Shown here in pieces: positions 24,276 to 31,044 of a DNA stretch of 64,000 bases. Each line of letters opens with the position of its first letter. Within the stretch, counting starts at the first letter, position 1. The notes under the pieces were generated by a model, which ran no database searches, had not been told where the DNA came from, and saw only the letters and a list, made by a program, of their open reading frames with translations. This DNA comes from a virus: positions 1-64,000 of IMG/VR virus record IMGVR_UViG_3300021185_003284. The stretch is one strand, 5' to 3'. The position numbers and the translations under genes were made by a program.

Positions 24276-24423
24276 AATTAGTTAAGGTAAGAAAGTCGGT
24301 AAGGAGTAGTCCGGCGTCAAGTACCCCAATAGCGTAAAAGAAATTTCCGGTAATCTTAAATGCATCCGGTTGCAGTACACTTCTTAACAGTATAAGCCCG
24401 GCAGACGTGCCGGGTTTTTTATT
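24276..24423 (+). ncRNA. candidate small non-coding RNA
   Basis: The segment lies between a class 1 promoter and a strong intrinsic terminator. It is richer in GC than its surroundings and has no open frame with a plausible start. Possible pairing includes TAAGGAG (24300-24306) with CTTCTTA (24380-24386) and a small TGCA-TCCGGT-TGCA hairpin at 24361-24374. CCGG occurs three times. The 5' end is only estimated from the promoter. No known RNA family is recognised. Confidence 0.55.
24397..24423 (+). terminator. intrinsic terminator of the small RNA
   Basis: CCCGGCA/TGCCGGG, a perfect seven-pair stem with loop GACG at 24397-24414, followed by TTTTTT. It is the most GC-rich hairpin in the region. 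Confidence 0.85.
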
Positions 24424-24441
24424 GGAGATATATGGCCATAT

Positions 24442-24472
24442 TGTTGCTTATAAAAAGTTTAATTCTTATATT
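24442..24472 (+). promoter_or_regulatory. class 1 promoter before the SAM/adenine operon
   Basis: TGTTG at 24442-24446, 16 bases, TTCTTATATT at 24463-24472. The next ATG is only seven bases further (24480), so the first mRNA could be leaderless or nearly so. Confidence 0.6.
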
Positions 24473-24479
24473 TATTAAT

Positions 24480-24632
24480 ATGACAGAATTTACTTACTTC
24501 AATGAAGAGTGGAATGATGAAAAAATTAGAAAAGGTAATATTGACAAGGGAAGAGTGGCACCATGCGTTGGTCATGCCTACGCCAGTGAAGAACAAGAAG
24601 AAATATACCAGAACAGTAAAACACAAAAATGA
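24480..24632 (+). CDS. small hypothetical protein
   Basis: A 50-residue protein beginning MTEFTYFNEEWNDEK. The ATG at 24480 is preferred over an upstream in-frame ATG at 24432 because the promoter lies between them. It is charged and has no membrane segment. It overlaps the next gene by four bases. Confidence 0.55.
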   Translation: MTEFTYFNEEWNDEKIRKGNIDKGRVAPCVGHAYASEEQEEIYQNSKTQK

Positions 24633-24934
24633 TAAATCATCTTAAAAAGTACTTAGGGTGGTATGTAGTTATACCAACAGTCTATCTAATATTAGCAGGA
24701 GAATCCGAAATGTGGTTCGTGCTCATTATATGTCTTTTAAAAATGCCACCATTTGATTGGGTGGGTAGATATGAGTCATGGTTAGCTAAGAAAATGAAAA
24801 TCGAAGAAAGAAGTGAGAAGATATCGACATGGAGGTCAAAACAATCCGTGCCGGTTAAGATAGTTCTTACTATAGTTGGTATAATAGTTTTAATTTTATG
24901 GGCATTATATATGCCTGAATGTGAGTTATGTTAG
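24629..24934 (+). CDS. small membrane protein
   Basis: A 101-residue protein with hydrophobic segments at about 10-35 (WYVVIPTVYLILAG and WFVLIICLL) and about 74-93 (VKIVLTIVGIIVLILWALYM), separated by a basic helix. It ends with MPECELC. It overlaps apt by seven bases. Function unknown. Confidence 0.65.
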   Translation: MINHLKKYLGWYVVIPTVYLILAGESEMWFVLIICLLKMPPFDWVGRYESWLAKKMKIEERSEKISTWRSKQSVPVKIVLTIVGIIVLILWALYMPECELC

Positions 24935-25410
24935 AAAAATTTATTAAGGAAGTGCCCGACTTTCCAAAAAAAGGGATAATCTATAAAGACATACAGCCTT
25001 TACTTGAAGATGCAGGTGCTTTCAAGCACAGCATAGTAGGAATGAAACAACTATGCAATTTTGTAGGAGTTGACTATTGGGTAGGTATAGAATCTAGAGG
25101 GTTTATATTTGCAGCAGCTATTGCTGATCATTCTTATGATGGTTTTAAAATGATACGTAAAGCTGGAAAGCTTCCTAATCAAAAAAATCTTGTATCCTTT
25201 CAGTACGATCTAGAATATGGTTCTGATACTATTGAAATGAAAAAAGGAAAAGGAAATGTTATAATAGTAGATGATGTTTATGCTACCGGAGGAACTATGC
25301 AAGCTGCAAAAGAGCTTTGTGTGCAAGCGGGTTACACCGTACTAGATACAGTATGCTTACTTGATATCGGATTAGTAAAAGATCATGATACAAAAGTTTT
25401 AATAAAATAA
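24928..25410 (+). CDS. apt: adenine phosphoribosyltransferase
   Basis: Apt converts adenine plus PRPP to AMP. The 160-residue protein shows VPDFPKKGIIYKDIQPLL and GIESRGFIFAAAIA, the adenine-PRT hallmarks, and the PRPP loop VIIVDDVYATGGTM at about residues 112-125. It is slightly shorter than host enzymes. It is immediately followed by the nucleosidase that would make its adenine substrate. Confidence 0.93.
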   Translation: MLEKFIKEVPDFPKKGIIYKDIQPLLEDAGAFKHSIVGMKQLCNFVGVDYWVGIESRGFIFAAAIADHSYDGFKMIRKAGKLPNQKNLVSFQYDLEYGSDTIEMKKGKGNVIIVDDVYATGGTMQAAKELCVQAGYTVLDTVCLLDIGLVKDHDTKVLIK

Positions 25411-25950
25411 ATGAGCAAAATATTATTAGTTTCAGCTACTGACTTGGAGCACGGTCAGACTGAGTTACATGGAGTGCCTATACACATTATAGGTATAGGT
25501 AAAGTAAACGCAGCAGTAAATACAACTAGACTTATCAAAGAATACGATCCAGATATCGTAGTTAATTTTGGTTCCTGCGGTAGCGTTCAAGATCATAAAG
25601 TAGGAGATGTCTTAGAAGTAGGTACAGCTGTATATGATTTTGATGGCGGAGGTACAGTAGAATTTGAACCTATTACATTCAATGAAAAAGCAAATAAAAC
25701 CTGCTTTACTACGGATTCATTCTACAATAAATCAAGCAGTCAATATACAAATCAATACCTAAGACTTATAGAGACTTGTGATGTAGTTGATATGGAATTA
25801 TATTCTATAGCAGTTAGTTGCCTCTTCGAAGAAAAATCCTTATATTGTTATAAATGGGTTAGTGATGATGGTGATCCATCTCATTGGCTAGAGAATGCAG
25901 CTTTAGGCTTCGAAAATTTTAAAGAAATATTTAAATCAAAGTTTTTATGA
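25411..25950 (+). CDS. mtnN: MTA/SAH/5'-deoxyadenosine nucleosidase-like (PNP_UDP_1 family)
   Basis: A 179-residue nucleoside phosphorylase-fold protein. GIGKVNAAVNTTRLI, VVNFGSCGS, VDMELYSIA with the ribose-contacting Glu and VSDDGD with the catalytic-position Asp match MTA/SAH nucleosidases. The N-terminus is shortened compared with the usual 230 residues. Such enzymes release adenine from MTA, SAH and 5'-deoxyadenosine, the last being the by-product of radical-SAM enzymes such as QueE. It has no gap to apt and overlaps metK by four bases. Confidence 0.82.
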   Translation: MSKILLVSATDLEHGQTELHGVPIHIIGIGKVNAAVNTTRLIKEYDPDIVVNFGSCGSVQDHKVGDVLEVGTAVYDFDGGGTVEFEPITFNEKANKTCFTTDSFYNKSSSQYTNQYLRLIETCDVVDMELYSIAVSCLFEEKSLYCYKWVSDDGDPSHWLENAALGFENFKEIFKSKFL

Positions 25951-26918
25951 TACAGAGAACAGCAGAGGTAGTTTCACCAAAGCACCCTGATAAATTATGT
26001 GATAGAGTTTCTGACGCTATCCTAGATTTATTTTTAGAAAAAGATCCATTAGTAAGATGTGCAGTTGAAACATGCGGCGGTCACGGTAAGTTATTTATTA
26101 CAGGAGAGATAACATATTATGGTCCAGTAATTGAAGAGAGTCAAATTAAAAATATTGCTAAAATTATTACAGGTATTGAACCTGAAAACGTCACTCTTAA
26201 TATTGTAGCACAATCACCAGAAATAGCACAAGGAGTCGACACAGGAGGTGCAGGTGATCAAGGTATTATGATAGGTTATGCATGTAACGACAATGAGGAA
26301 TACATACCGCAAGAGTATTACTTGGCTAGAAAATTAAATAGGGAGATATACAAAGAGTATCCATACGATGGAAAAACTCAAGTTACTATAGCCGGTAAAA
26401 ATGTTTCAATTGTTGCTTCATTTCAAATGGCTCCTAAGAGTGCATTAGAGAGAATATGTAAAGCTTTTGCTAAAACAGAGAAATTAAAAATTAAATCACT
26501 TCATTGTAACCCGGCGGGAGACTGGAAGCTTGGAGGATTTGATGCAGATGCAGGAGTAACTGGTAGAAAACTAGCAGTAGATAATTACGGACCAAGAGTA
26601 CCTTTGGGAGGAGGAGCTTTTAGCGGTAAAGATGCTACTAAGGTTGACAGATCAGCTGCATATATGGCAAGGTATATTGCTGTAGATTTACTTAAAAAGA
26701 AGAAAGCTGAAGAAGTCTTTGTTGAATTGTCATATGCAATTGGACATAATAGACCTATTCAAGCTACTGCTACTGTAGACGGTAAGCAGATATCGTTAGC
26801 TAAATATGATTATAAATTAGCTCCTAATAGTATTATTAGTTTCTTAGATTTGAGAAAACCTATATTTGCAGGAACTGCTACTTGGGGTCATATGGGAAGA
26901 GGATTTAATTGGAATTAG
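25947..26918 (+). CDS. metK: S-adenosylmethionine synthetase (short form)
   Basis: MetK makes SAM from methionine and ATP. The 323-residue protein has SPKHPDKLCDRVSDAILD, AQSPEIAQGVD, GAGDQGIMIGYA, DAGVTGRKLAVDNYGPRVPLGGGAFSGKD (broken here only for description) and KVDRSAAYMARYIA. It is about 60 residues shorter than bacterial MetK, chiefly by trimming of loops. It overlaps mtnN and is followed after one base by a methyltransferase. It is thus the source of SAM in a compact phage methyl-cycle cassette. Confidence 0.94.
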   Translation: MIQRTAEVVSPKHPDKLCDRVSDAILDLFLEKDPLVRCAVETCGGHGKLFITGEITYYGPVIEESQIKNIAKIITGIEPENVTLNIVAQSPEIAQGVDTGGAGDQGIMIGYACNDNEEYIPQEYYLARKLNREIYKEYPYDGKTQVTIAGKNVSIVASFQMAPKSALERICKAFAKTEKLKIKSLHCNPAGDWKLGGFDADAGVTGRKLAVDNYGPRVPLGGGAFSGKDATKVDRSAAYMARYIAVDLLKKKKAEEVFVELSYAIGHNRPIQATATVDGKQISLAKYDYKLAPNSIISFLDLRKPIFAGTATWGHMGRGFNWN

Positions 26919-26919
26919 T

Positions 26920-28053
26920 ATGATTACAGATGAGGTTATAATTTATCAGTCCTTATTATTAGATAAGATAGCTAAACCTAATAAATGCGTCTTAGACGTT
27001 GGTTTTGGATGGGGGATGACTTCTAAGTATATATACGAAAAAGGATGTAAGTCTCTTACTATTATCGAACAGAGAAGTGATATAGCTGCAAGAGCAAGTG
27101 AATGGGCAGCAGATAAACCTAATGTAACTGTTTATCAAGGGGACTGGCAAGATGTAATCCCAGAGTTAGCAGCAGCAGGAGAAAAGTACGATGGTATATA
27201 TATGGATACTTTCTGCCCTGAAAATGAAGATTTTACTTTTAATAAAACTGAAGAAGAGTATAAAGAAATGCTTAACTATTTTTATGTTAAGCCTACTCAA
27301 GCAGAAGAGAATAAGTATAGTTCATTTGAAAGTTATGCTGAATCTGTAGCAGATGAAAATTGTATCTTATGTTTATACGAGTATAGTAAATATAGAAAGT
27401 TAGAAGATTTAAATTTTTACTACGTTGATACTCCATGGATGACTTCTGGATTTCCTTCTACTCATAAGATATGTTGGACGTATTTTACTGCAGGTAAATT
27501 TAGAAAAGATAAGTATTTCGATAGAGAAGATAATTTTCTTTCTGATAAACTATGTGATGAACTAATATCAGATAATAAAGAAACTCTAGTATATACAGAA
27601 CAAGAAGCTGTTATAAATAAAATAAAACATCAAAGAAAATTTTATTTTACTCATATAAAATATAATGCTGAATTAGAATCTATATTAAATAATACCATTT
27701 TTAGTAGATTTAAAGAAATAGATATTAATGATTTATGGATAGCATTAGTTAAATATGAACCTGGACAAGGTTATGATAGACATGTAGAATCATTAAAAGG
27801 TATGCCGTTAGACGATAAAGAACAGTATGTAGATACTGTGGAAATATCACTTACTGATAATGGAGTAACTCAGATATACGATGATTTTAGAAAAGAGAAT
27901 AGACTTATTTATTCTACTCTTAAATGTAAAAAAGGACAAATGTTGAAATATAAGACCTATCAACATGTTCAGTATAATAAATTAAAAGAAGGAGTTAGAT
28001 ATCAACTTTTAATTTTCTTAAAAAACAGTGATTATAATAAATTTTTAATTTAA
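26920..28053 (+). CDS. fusion of SAM methyltransferase and 2-oxoglutarate/Fe(II) dioxygenase-like domain
   Basis: A 377-residue two-domain protein. The N-terminal part (1-190) is a Rossmann methyltransferase with VLDVGFGWGMTSKYI, SLTIIEQRSD and YDGIYMDTFC, resembling guanidinoacetate/arginine N-methyltransferases. The C-terminal part (about 195-377) looks like a prolyl-hydroxylase-type double-stranded beta-helix: LVKYEPGQGYDRHVES, a DNGVTQIYDDFRKEN strand and TYQHVQYNKLKEGVRYQLLIFL with a distal His and an Arg that could bind 2-oxoglutarate. I chose ATG 26920, two bases after metK. Which substrate is methylated or hydroxylated is unknown. Confidence 0.72.
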   Translation: MITDEVIIYQSLLLDKIAKPNKCVLDVGFGWGMTSKYIYEKGCKSLTIIEQRSDIAARASEWAADKPNVTVYQGDWQDVIPELAAAGEKYDGIYMDTFCPENEDFTFNKTEEEYKEMLNYFYVKPTQAEENKYSSFESYAESVADENCILCLYEYSKYRKLEDLNFYYVDTPWMTSGFPSTHKICWTYFTAGKFRKDKYFDREDNFLSDKLCDELISDNKETLVYTEQEAVINKIKHQRKFYFTHIKYNAELESILNNTIFSRFKEIDINDLWIALVKYEPGQGYDRHVESLKGMPLDDKEQYVDTVEISLTDNGVTQIYDDFRKENRLIYSTLKCKKGQMLKYKTYQHVQYNKLKEGVRYQLLIFLKNSDYNKFLI

Positions 28054-28058
28054 ATGTT

Positions 28059-28253
28059 ATGAGCGATTCAGTAAAGAAGTATTACGAAATGGTTGAAGAT
28101 GGTATTTTAAAAGATACTACATTATCACCCAAACCAAATATTGATAGTTACCTTGTTAGTGAAGGACATAAGAAAGAAGCTTACACCATCTTATGTACGT
28201 ACCAATCGGAATCTATAATAGAGGCAGCTAGAATTTTAAAGAGTGGGAACTAA
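28059..28253 (+). CDS. small hypothetical protein
   Basis: A 64-residue helical protein (MSDSVKKYYEMVEDGIL, then HKKEAYTILCTYQSESIIEAARILK). It ends inside the start of the acetyltransferase. No family is recognised. Confidence 0.6.
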   Translation: MSDSVKKYYEMVEDGILKDTTLSPKPNIDSYLVSEGHKKEAYTILCTYQSESIIEAARILKSGN

Positions 28254-28674
28254 CGAAGTTTGGTATACTATAGAGAATAATTTAAGTTACCCTCATGTTG
28301 ACGGAGTAGTCTGCATCGGACCAGATACTTTTTGTTCTTATAAGAATACTATTCAAGCTAGTATTGACTCTTTTAATAATAGTATAGTTTGGACTGAGAT
28401 GTGGGACTTAGAAGATGCTAAATCTAGATTAGATGAAGGTCATGTTCTATTTATAGGAGTAGATAAAGATGGTCCACTTGCACATGTTTGGTTTGACAAC
28501 GATTATCTTTATAATATGTACGTTAATCCTAGACGGCCAGAAGGTTATGGAGTTAACTTTGTACAGTTTTGCCTTCAATTTATAGTACATGATAAGATAC
28601 GTTTATATTGTGATGACTGGAATATTAGAGCACAGAAATTTTTTGAAAAGATAGGATTTGAAAAAAATAGTTGA
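28243..28674 (+). CDS. GNAT-type N-acetyltransferase
   Basis: A 143-residue protein with the late GNAT elements: LYNMYVNPRRPEGYGVNFVQFCLQF (strand 4 and the acetyl-CoA helix), then IRLYCDDWNIRAQKFFEKIGFE, the usual N-x-x-A-x-x-x-Y/F-x-x-x-G-F ending. The GTG start lies inside the preceding gene. The substrate is unknown. Confidence 0.75.
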   Translation: MGTNEVWYTIENNLSYPHVDGVVCIGPDTFCSYKNTIQASIDSFNNSIVWTEMWDLEDAKSRLDEGHVLFIGVDKDGPLAHVWFDNDYLYNMYVNPRRPEGYGVNFVQFCLQFIVHDKIRLYCDDWNIRAQKFFEKIGFEKNS

Positions 28675-29173
28675 AGTTAGTAATTTATTATCAAAGAAAG
28701 ATATAACTTTCATTATGTCTAATCTTACGCTTCTAGGTGAACTTAGAAATGAGGACGAGACTTTTAACAGATCTATTTACATTGCCAAAAGAGAAAATAA
28801 GTTATTTACTAACTTGTTCGATAAATGTGATAATACTTTTTTTGAACACTTTGGGAAGAAACTTAAGAGCCATGAATTATACTTTATAAAATATTACAAA
28901 GGAGATTATATTAAAAAGCATAATGACAATTGGCAAACATCTACAAGTTCTGGCAGACTCTATTCCTTAGTAGCACAAATGACTCATCCTAATTTGTATA
29001 AAGGAGGAGATACTATAGTTTATGGAGATAAAGAAGTAAAGCTTTCGAAAAATCAAGGAGACGGTATAATTTTTCCTAGTAGTACTGATCACGAACTAAC
29101 AGAAATAACAGAAGGAATAAGGTTTTCTTTTGTAGTTATGTTCAAAGAAACTCTAAAGTTTCCTCTCTTATAG
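28658..29173 (+). CDS. 2-oxoglutarate/Fe(II)-dependent dioxygenase
   Basis: A 171-residue stand-alone prolyl-hydroxylase-type domain. FIKYYKGDYIKKHNDNW supplies the His-x-Asp pair, LYKGGDTIVYGDKEVKL the central strands, and DGIIFPSSTDHELTEITEGIRFSFVVMF the distal His and the Arg for 2-oxoglutarate. The start is a TTG overlapping the acetyltransferase. The target may be protein, nucleic acid or glycan. Confidence 0.82.
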   Translation: MKKIVEVSNLLSKKDITFIMSNLTLLGELRNEDETFNRSIYIAKRENKLFTNLFDKCDNTFFEHFGKKLKSHELYFIKYYKGDYIKKHNDNWQTSTSSGRLYSLVAQMTHPNLYKGGDTIVYGDKEVKLSKNQGDGIIFPSSTDHELTEITEGIRFSFVVMFKETLKFPLL

Positions 29174-29202
29174 TTGTTATTCAGAAAAAAGTTTCTTATA
29201 TT
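29172..29202 (+). promoter_or_regulatory. class 1 promoter, near-leaderless
   Basis: Perfect AGTTG at 29172-29176, 16 bases, TTCTTATATT at 29193-29202, and an ATG only five bases later at 29208. It begins on the stop codon of the dioxygenase. Confidence 0.65.
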
Positions 29203-29207
29203 TAAGT

Positions 29208-29732
29208 ATGAATCAGTTACCTTATAAACCTCGTTTTTCTAGACAATGGATTGAAACGAAACTACGAAAGACTCACTACAAGAAACCTTATGATAGATTT
29301 ATGTGGTGGAGAAGTTATACTCCTAAGAATAAACCTCTAGATAAAAGAGCTTCCTTTAGGGATAGAATTTTAAATGGTGACTTCGAACAAGCAACTTATC
29401 TACTTGAAATCGACTTAGCTCAACATACTATGAACGACAAGTATCTGAATACTATTACAACAAATGGTGATGCCGATACTGGTAAGTTTCATAGTGAAAC
29501 TGCAATCGATAGAGCTCGTATCAAACGATTGAACGAAGACTACGAGAAAGACGAACATAACAAGTTAGAAGATATACGTAAAGGGTTTGTACTGCATCTT
29601 AAAATGACTAAAGAGCAGTATGACAAGGAAGTAATTAAGACTACTTCTAAAGATTTATTAGCCTTTTATGACAAGATGTCCGATAAATATGGGACATATT
29701 GGAAACCTTTATCTTATGTTAAGAAAACATAG
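29208..29732 (+). CDS. basic hypothetical protein
   Basis: A 174-residue protein with a very basic, aromatic N-terminus (YKPRFSRQWIETKLRKTHYK) and a helical, charged rest. No signal peptide. No family is recognised; a nucleic-acid-binding or virion role would fit the composition. Confidence 0.65.
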   Translation: MNQLPYKPRFSRQWIETKLRKTHYKKPYDRFMWWRSYTPKNKPLDKRASFRDRILNGDFEQATYLLEIDLAQHTMNDKYLNTITTNGDADTGKFHSETAIDRARIKRLNEDYEKDEHNKLEDIRKGFVLHLKMTKEQYDKEVIKTTSKDLLAFYDKMSDKYGTYWKPLSYVKKT

Positions 29733-29743
29733 ATATTTATAAG
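29732..29743 (+). promoter_or_regulatory. CTATTTATA-type late promoter candidate
   Basis: GATATTTATAAG overlaps the upstream stop and lies 31 bases before the ATG at 29775. It shares the core TATTTATA with the other class 2 sites. Confidence 0.4.
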
Positions 29744-29774
29744 TAACACTAATTATTAACTAAATTTAGAATTC

Positions 29775-30002
29775 ATGAAAGTTATTATCATTTTATTAAT
29801 TATTGCCGTCGGAGTCGGAGTGTATCTCTGGAAACGCGGTGACCAAGATGGAGATGGAGATGTCGATGTAAATGACATTAAAATATCCGCAAAAGAAGTT
29901 TCTAAAGAAGCCAAAGACAAAATCGAAGACGTGGTCGATGACGCCAAAGAAGTTGTCAAAAAGGTGACTAGAAAGAAACCAGGTAGGAAGAAAAAGTCCT
30001 AG
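29775..30002 (+). CDS. small membrane-anchored protein with a calcium-loop motif
   Basis: A 75-residue protein: one N-terminal membrane helix (VIIILLIIAVGVGVYLW), then DQDGDGDVDVNDI, which matches a dockerin/EF-hand calcium loop, then an amphipathic Lys/Glu helix ending KKPGRKKKS. It opens the run that leads into the envelope module. Function unknown. Confidence 0.7.
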   Translation: MKVIIILLIIAVGVGVYLWKRGDQDGDGDVDVNDIKISAKEVSKEAKDKIEDVVDDAKEVVKKVTRKKPGRKKKS

Positions 30003-30003
30003 T

Positions 30004-30228
30004 ATGCAAAACCTAAATGTTGACATTAATCAAACACTTCCGGTTGTATGCGAGGAATGTAATGAGAAGTATTTTGAACAAAGACTACTCCTCAGAAAAG
30101 CCTCAGGACTACTCACGGGTCAATCGAAACCCACCTATATCCCAATCCCCGTCTTCGCCTGCACAGACTGCGGACACGTCAACGGAGATTTCCTCCCAAG
30201 AGAAATTGAATCGCTTGATAAGGAATAG
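30004..30228 (+). CDS. zinc-ribbon protein
   Basis: A 74-residue protein with two Cys pairs, CEEC and CTDC, about 36 residues apart, consistent with one zinc ribbon. It ends with an acidic tail. It starts one base after the previous stop. It probably binds nucleic acid or protein; no family is assigned. A longer frame in another phase over 30017-30277 is a shadow. Confidence 0.65.
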   Translation: MQNLNVDINQTLPVVCEECNEKYFEQRLLLRKASGLLTGQSKPTYIPIPVFACTDCGHVNGDFLPREIESLDKE

Positions 30229-30265
30229 TTATTCCGGACTACACGAATACGGACAATCAAAGGAG

Positions 30266-30293
30266 TGGGATCATTAGATCCCATTTTTTTTTT
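30266..30293 (+). terminator. strong intrinsic terminator
   Basis: TGGGATC/GATCCCA, a perfect seven-pair stem with loop ATTA at 30266-30283, followed by ten T residues. It separates the preceding genes from the envelope module. Confidence 0.88.
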
Positions 30294-30469
30294 GCCTACT
30301 TTTTTTTAAATAAGTTTAAGAATATTTTGTATTTTCCTCGTTGAATGCATATTTATTACCGATGAACGTTTCTTCGTTCACAACAACCGTTTTTCCTAAC
30401 CGTTTTCTCATATTGTTTCATTATTGGTAACCGTTTTTTAATTGTTGCAGTCGCAAAGCAGTAATTAGT
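30294..30469. other. AT-rich gene-free stretch with repeats and a hairpin
   Basis: No gene fits here. The stretch holds a hairpin TGAACG-TTTCTT-CGTTCA at 30363-30380 and three copies of AACCGTTTT at 30385, 30398 and 30429. Their reverse complement, AAAACGGTT, also appears in leaders before some genes (for example near 53795). No class 1 promoter is found, so the region may contain another kind of promoter or an operator set for the envelope module. Confidence 0.5.
30385..30439. repeat. three direct repeats AACCGTTTT
   Basis: Copies start at 30385, 30398 and 30429, spaced 13 and 31 bases. They lie 30-85 bases before the ATG of the first envelope gene. The number of copies and the position suggest a binding site cluster. 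Confidence 0.45.
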
Positions 30470-30946
30470 ATGAGACTATTATTATTTTTACTTAGTTTCC
30501 TTTTTAGTTTTAGTTTAGTTGCACAAGAACTGAAAATAGGGGACGTAGAGAATAACATCGTTCTAGGTGAGCTAGCTGGTAACAGAGACTTATCATTCGG
30601 AGTAAAGAATGTATTAGAGGAAGTTGTCCAAGACTACGGCTGGTATCTCAATCCTAATTCAAACAACATTTTAGAAGTTGAACTGCTTTATTTTGACGTT
30701 CAGAGAAATAACGTTCAGTTGGCAGCATTCGCTAAAAACATAGACGTATATCAAATAGTAGCTAGAGGTACTTTTACTAGAGAAGGTAAAAAACCTAAAA
30801 AAGCAACAGCAAAGGGAGTTGCTAAAAGCATATCAACAGCTACATTAATCATAGATCAAGGAGGTAACTTCTCCCAAGCTAATGTTTCATCAGCAATTAA
30901 AAAGCTTTGTGAACAGTTAGTTAAAAAGTTAAAAATGGAATTATGA
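30470..30946 (+). CDS. exported hypothetical protein (envelope module)
   Basis: A 158-residue protein with a clear signal peptide (LLLFLLSFLFSFSLVAQ). The mature part resembles the small alpha/beta domain of CsgG/LpoB-like periplasmic proteins, with VELLYFDVQRNNVQ followed by a basic strand and a C-terminal helix SAIKKLCEQLVKKL. This similarity is weak. It ends in an ATGA overlap with a 33-residue frame. It opens the module that includes the CsgG-like channel. Confidence 0.65.
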   Translation: MRLLLFLLSFLFSFSLVAQELKIGDVENNIVLGELAGNRDLSFGVKNVLEEVVQDYGWYLNPNSNNILEVELLYFDVQRNNVQLAAFAKNIDVYQIVARGTFTREGKKPKKATAKGVAKSISTATLIIDQGGNFSQANVSSAIKKLCEQLVKKLKMEL

Positions 30947-31044
30947 ATAAAATAATTAATATAATATTAAAAATCGACAAATGGCTCTCTGATCAGGTAC
31001 ATGATATGTACCCTGGGCTGACTAAACACATGAAAAAAAAATGA
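30943..31044 (+). CDS. 33-residue peptide between envelope genes
   Basis: The frame starts in an ATGA overlap with the previous gene and ends in an ATGA overlap with the next, so its limits match coupling on both sides. It encodes an amphipathic N-terminal helix (NKIINIILKIDKWLSDQ) and a basic end. A hairpin GGTACAT/ATGTACC lies within it (30996-31012). Not similar to anything I recognise. Confidence 0.5.
   Translation: MNKIINIILKIDKWLSDQVHDMYPGLTKHMKKK

Noticed and set aside
30017-30277. 86-codon frame overlapping the zinc-ribbon gene and running into the terminator
   Set aside because: The zinc-ribbon frame has ordered Cys pairs, and the alternative frame ends within the terminator stem.
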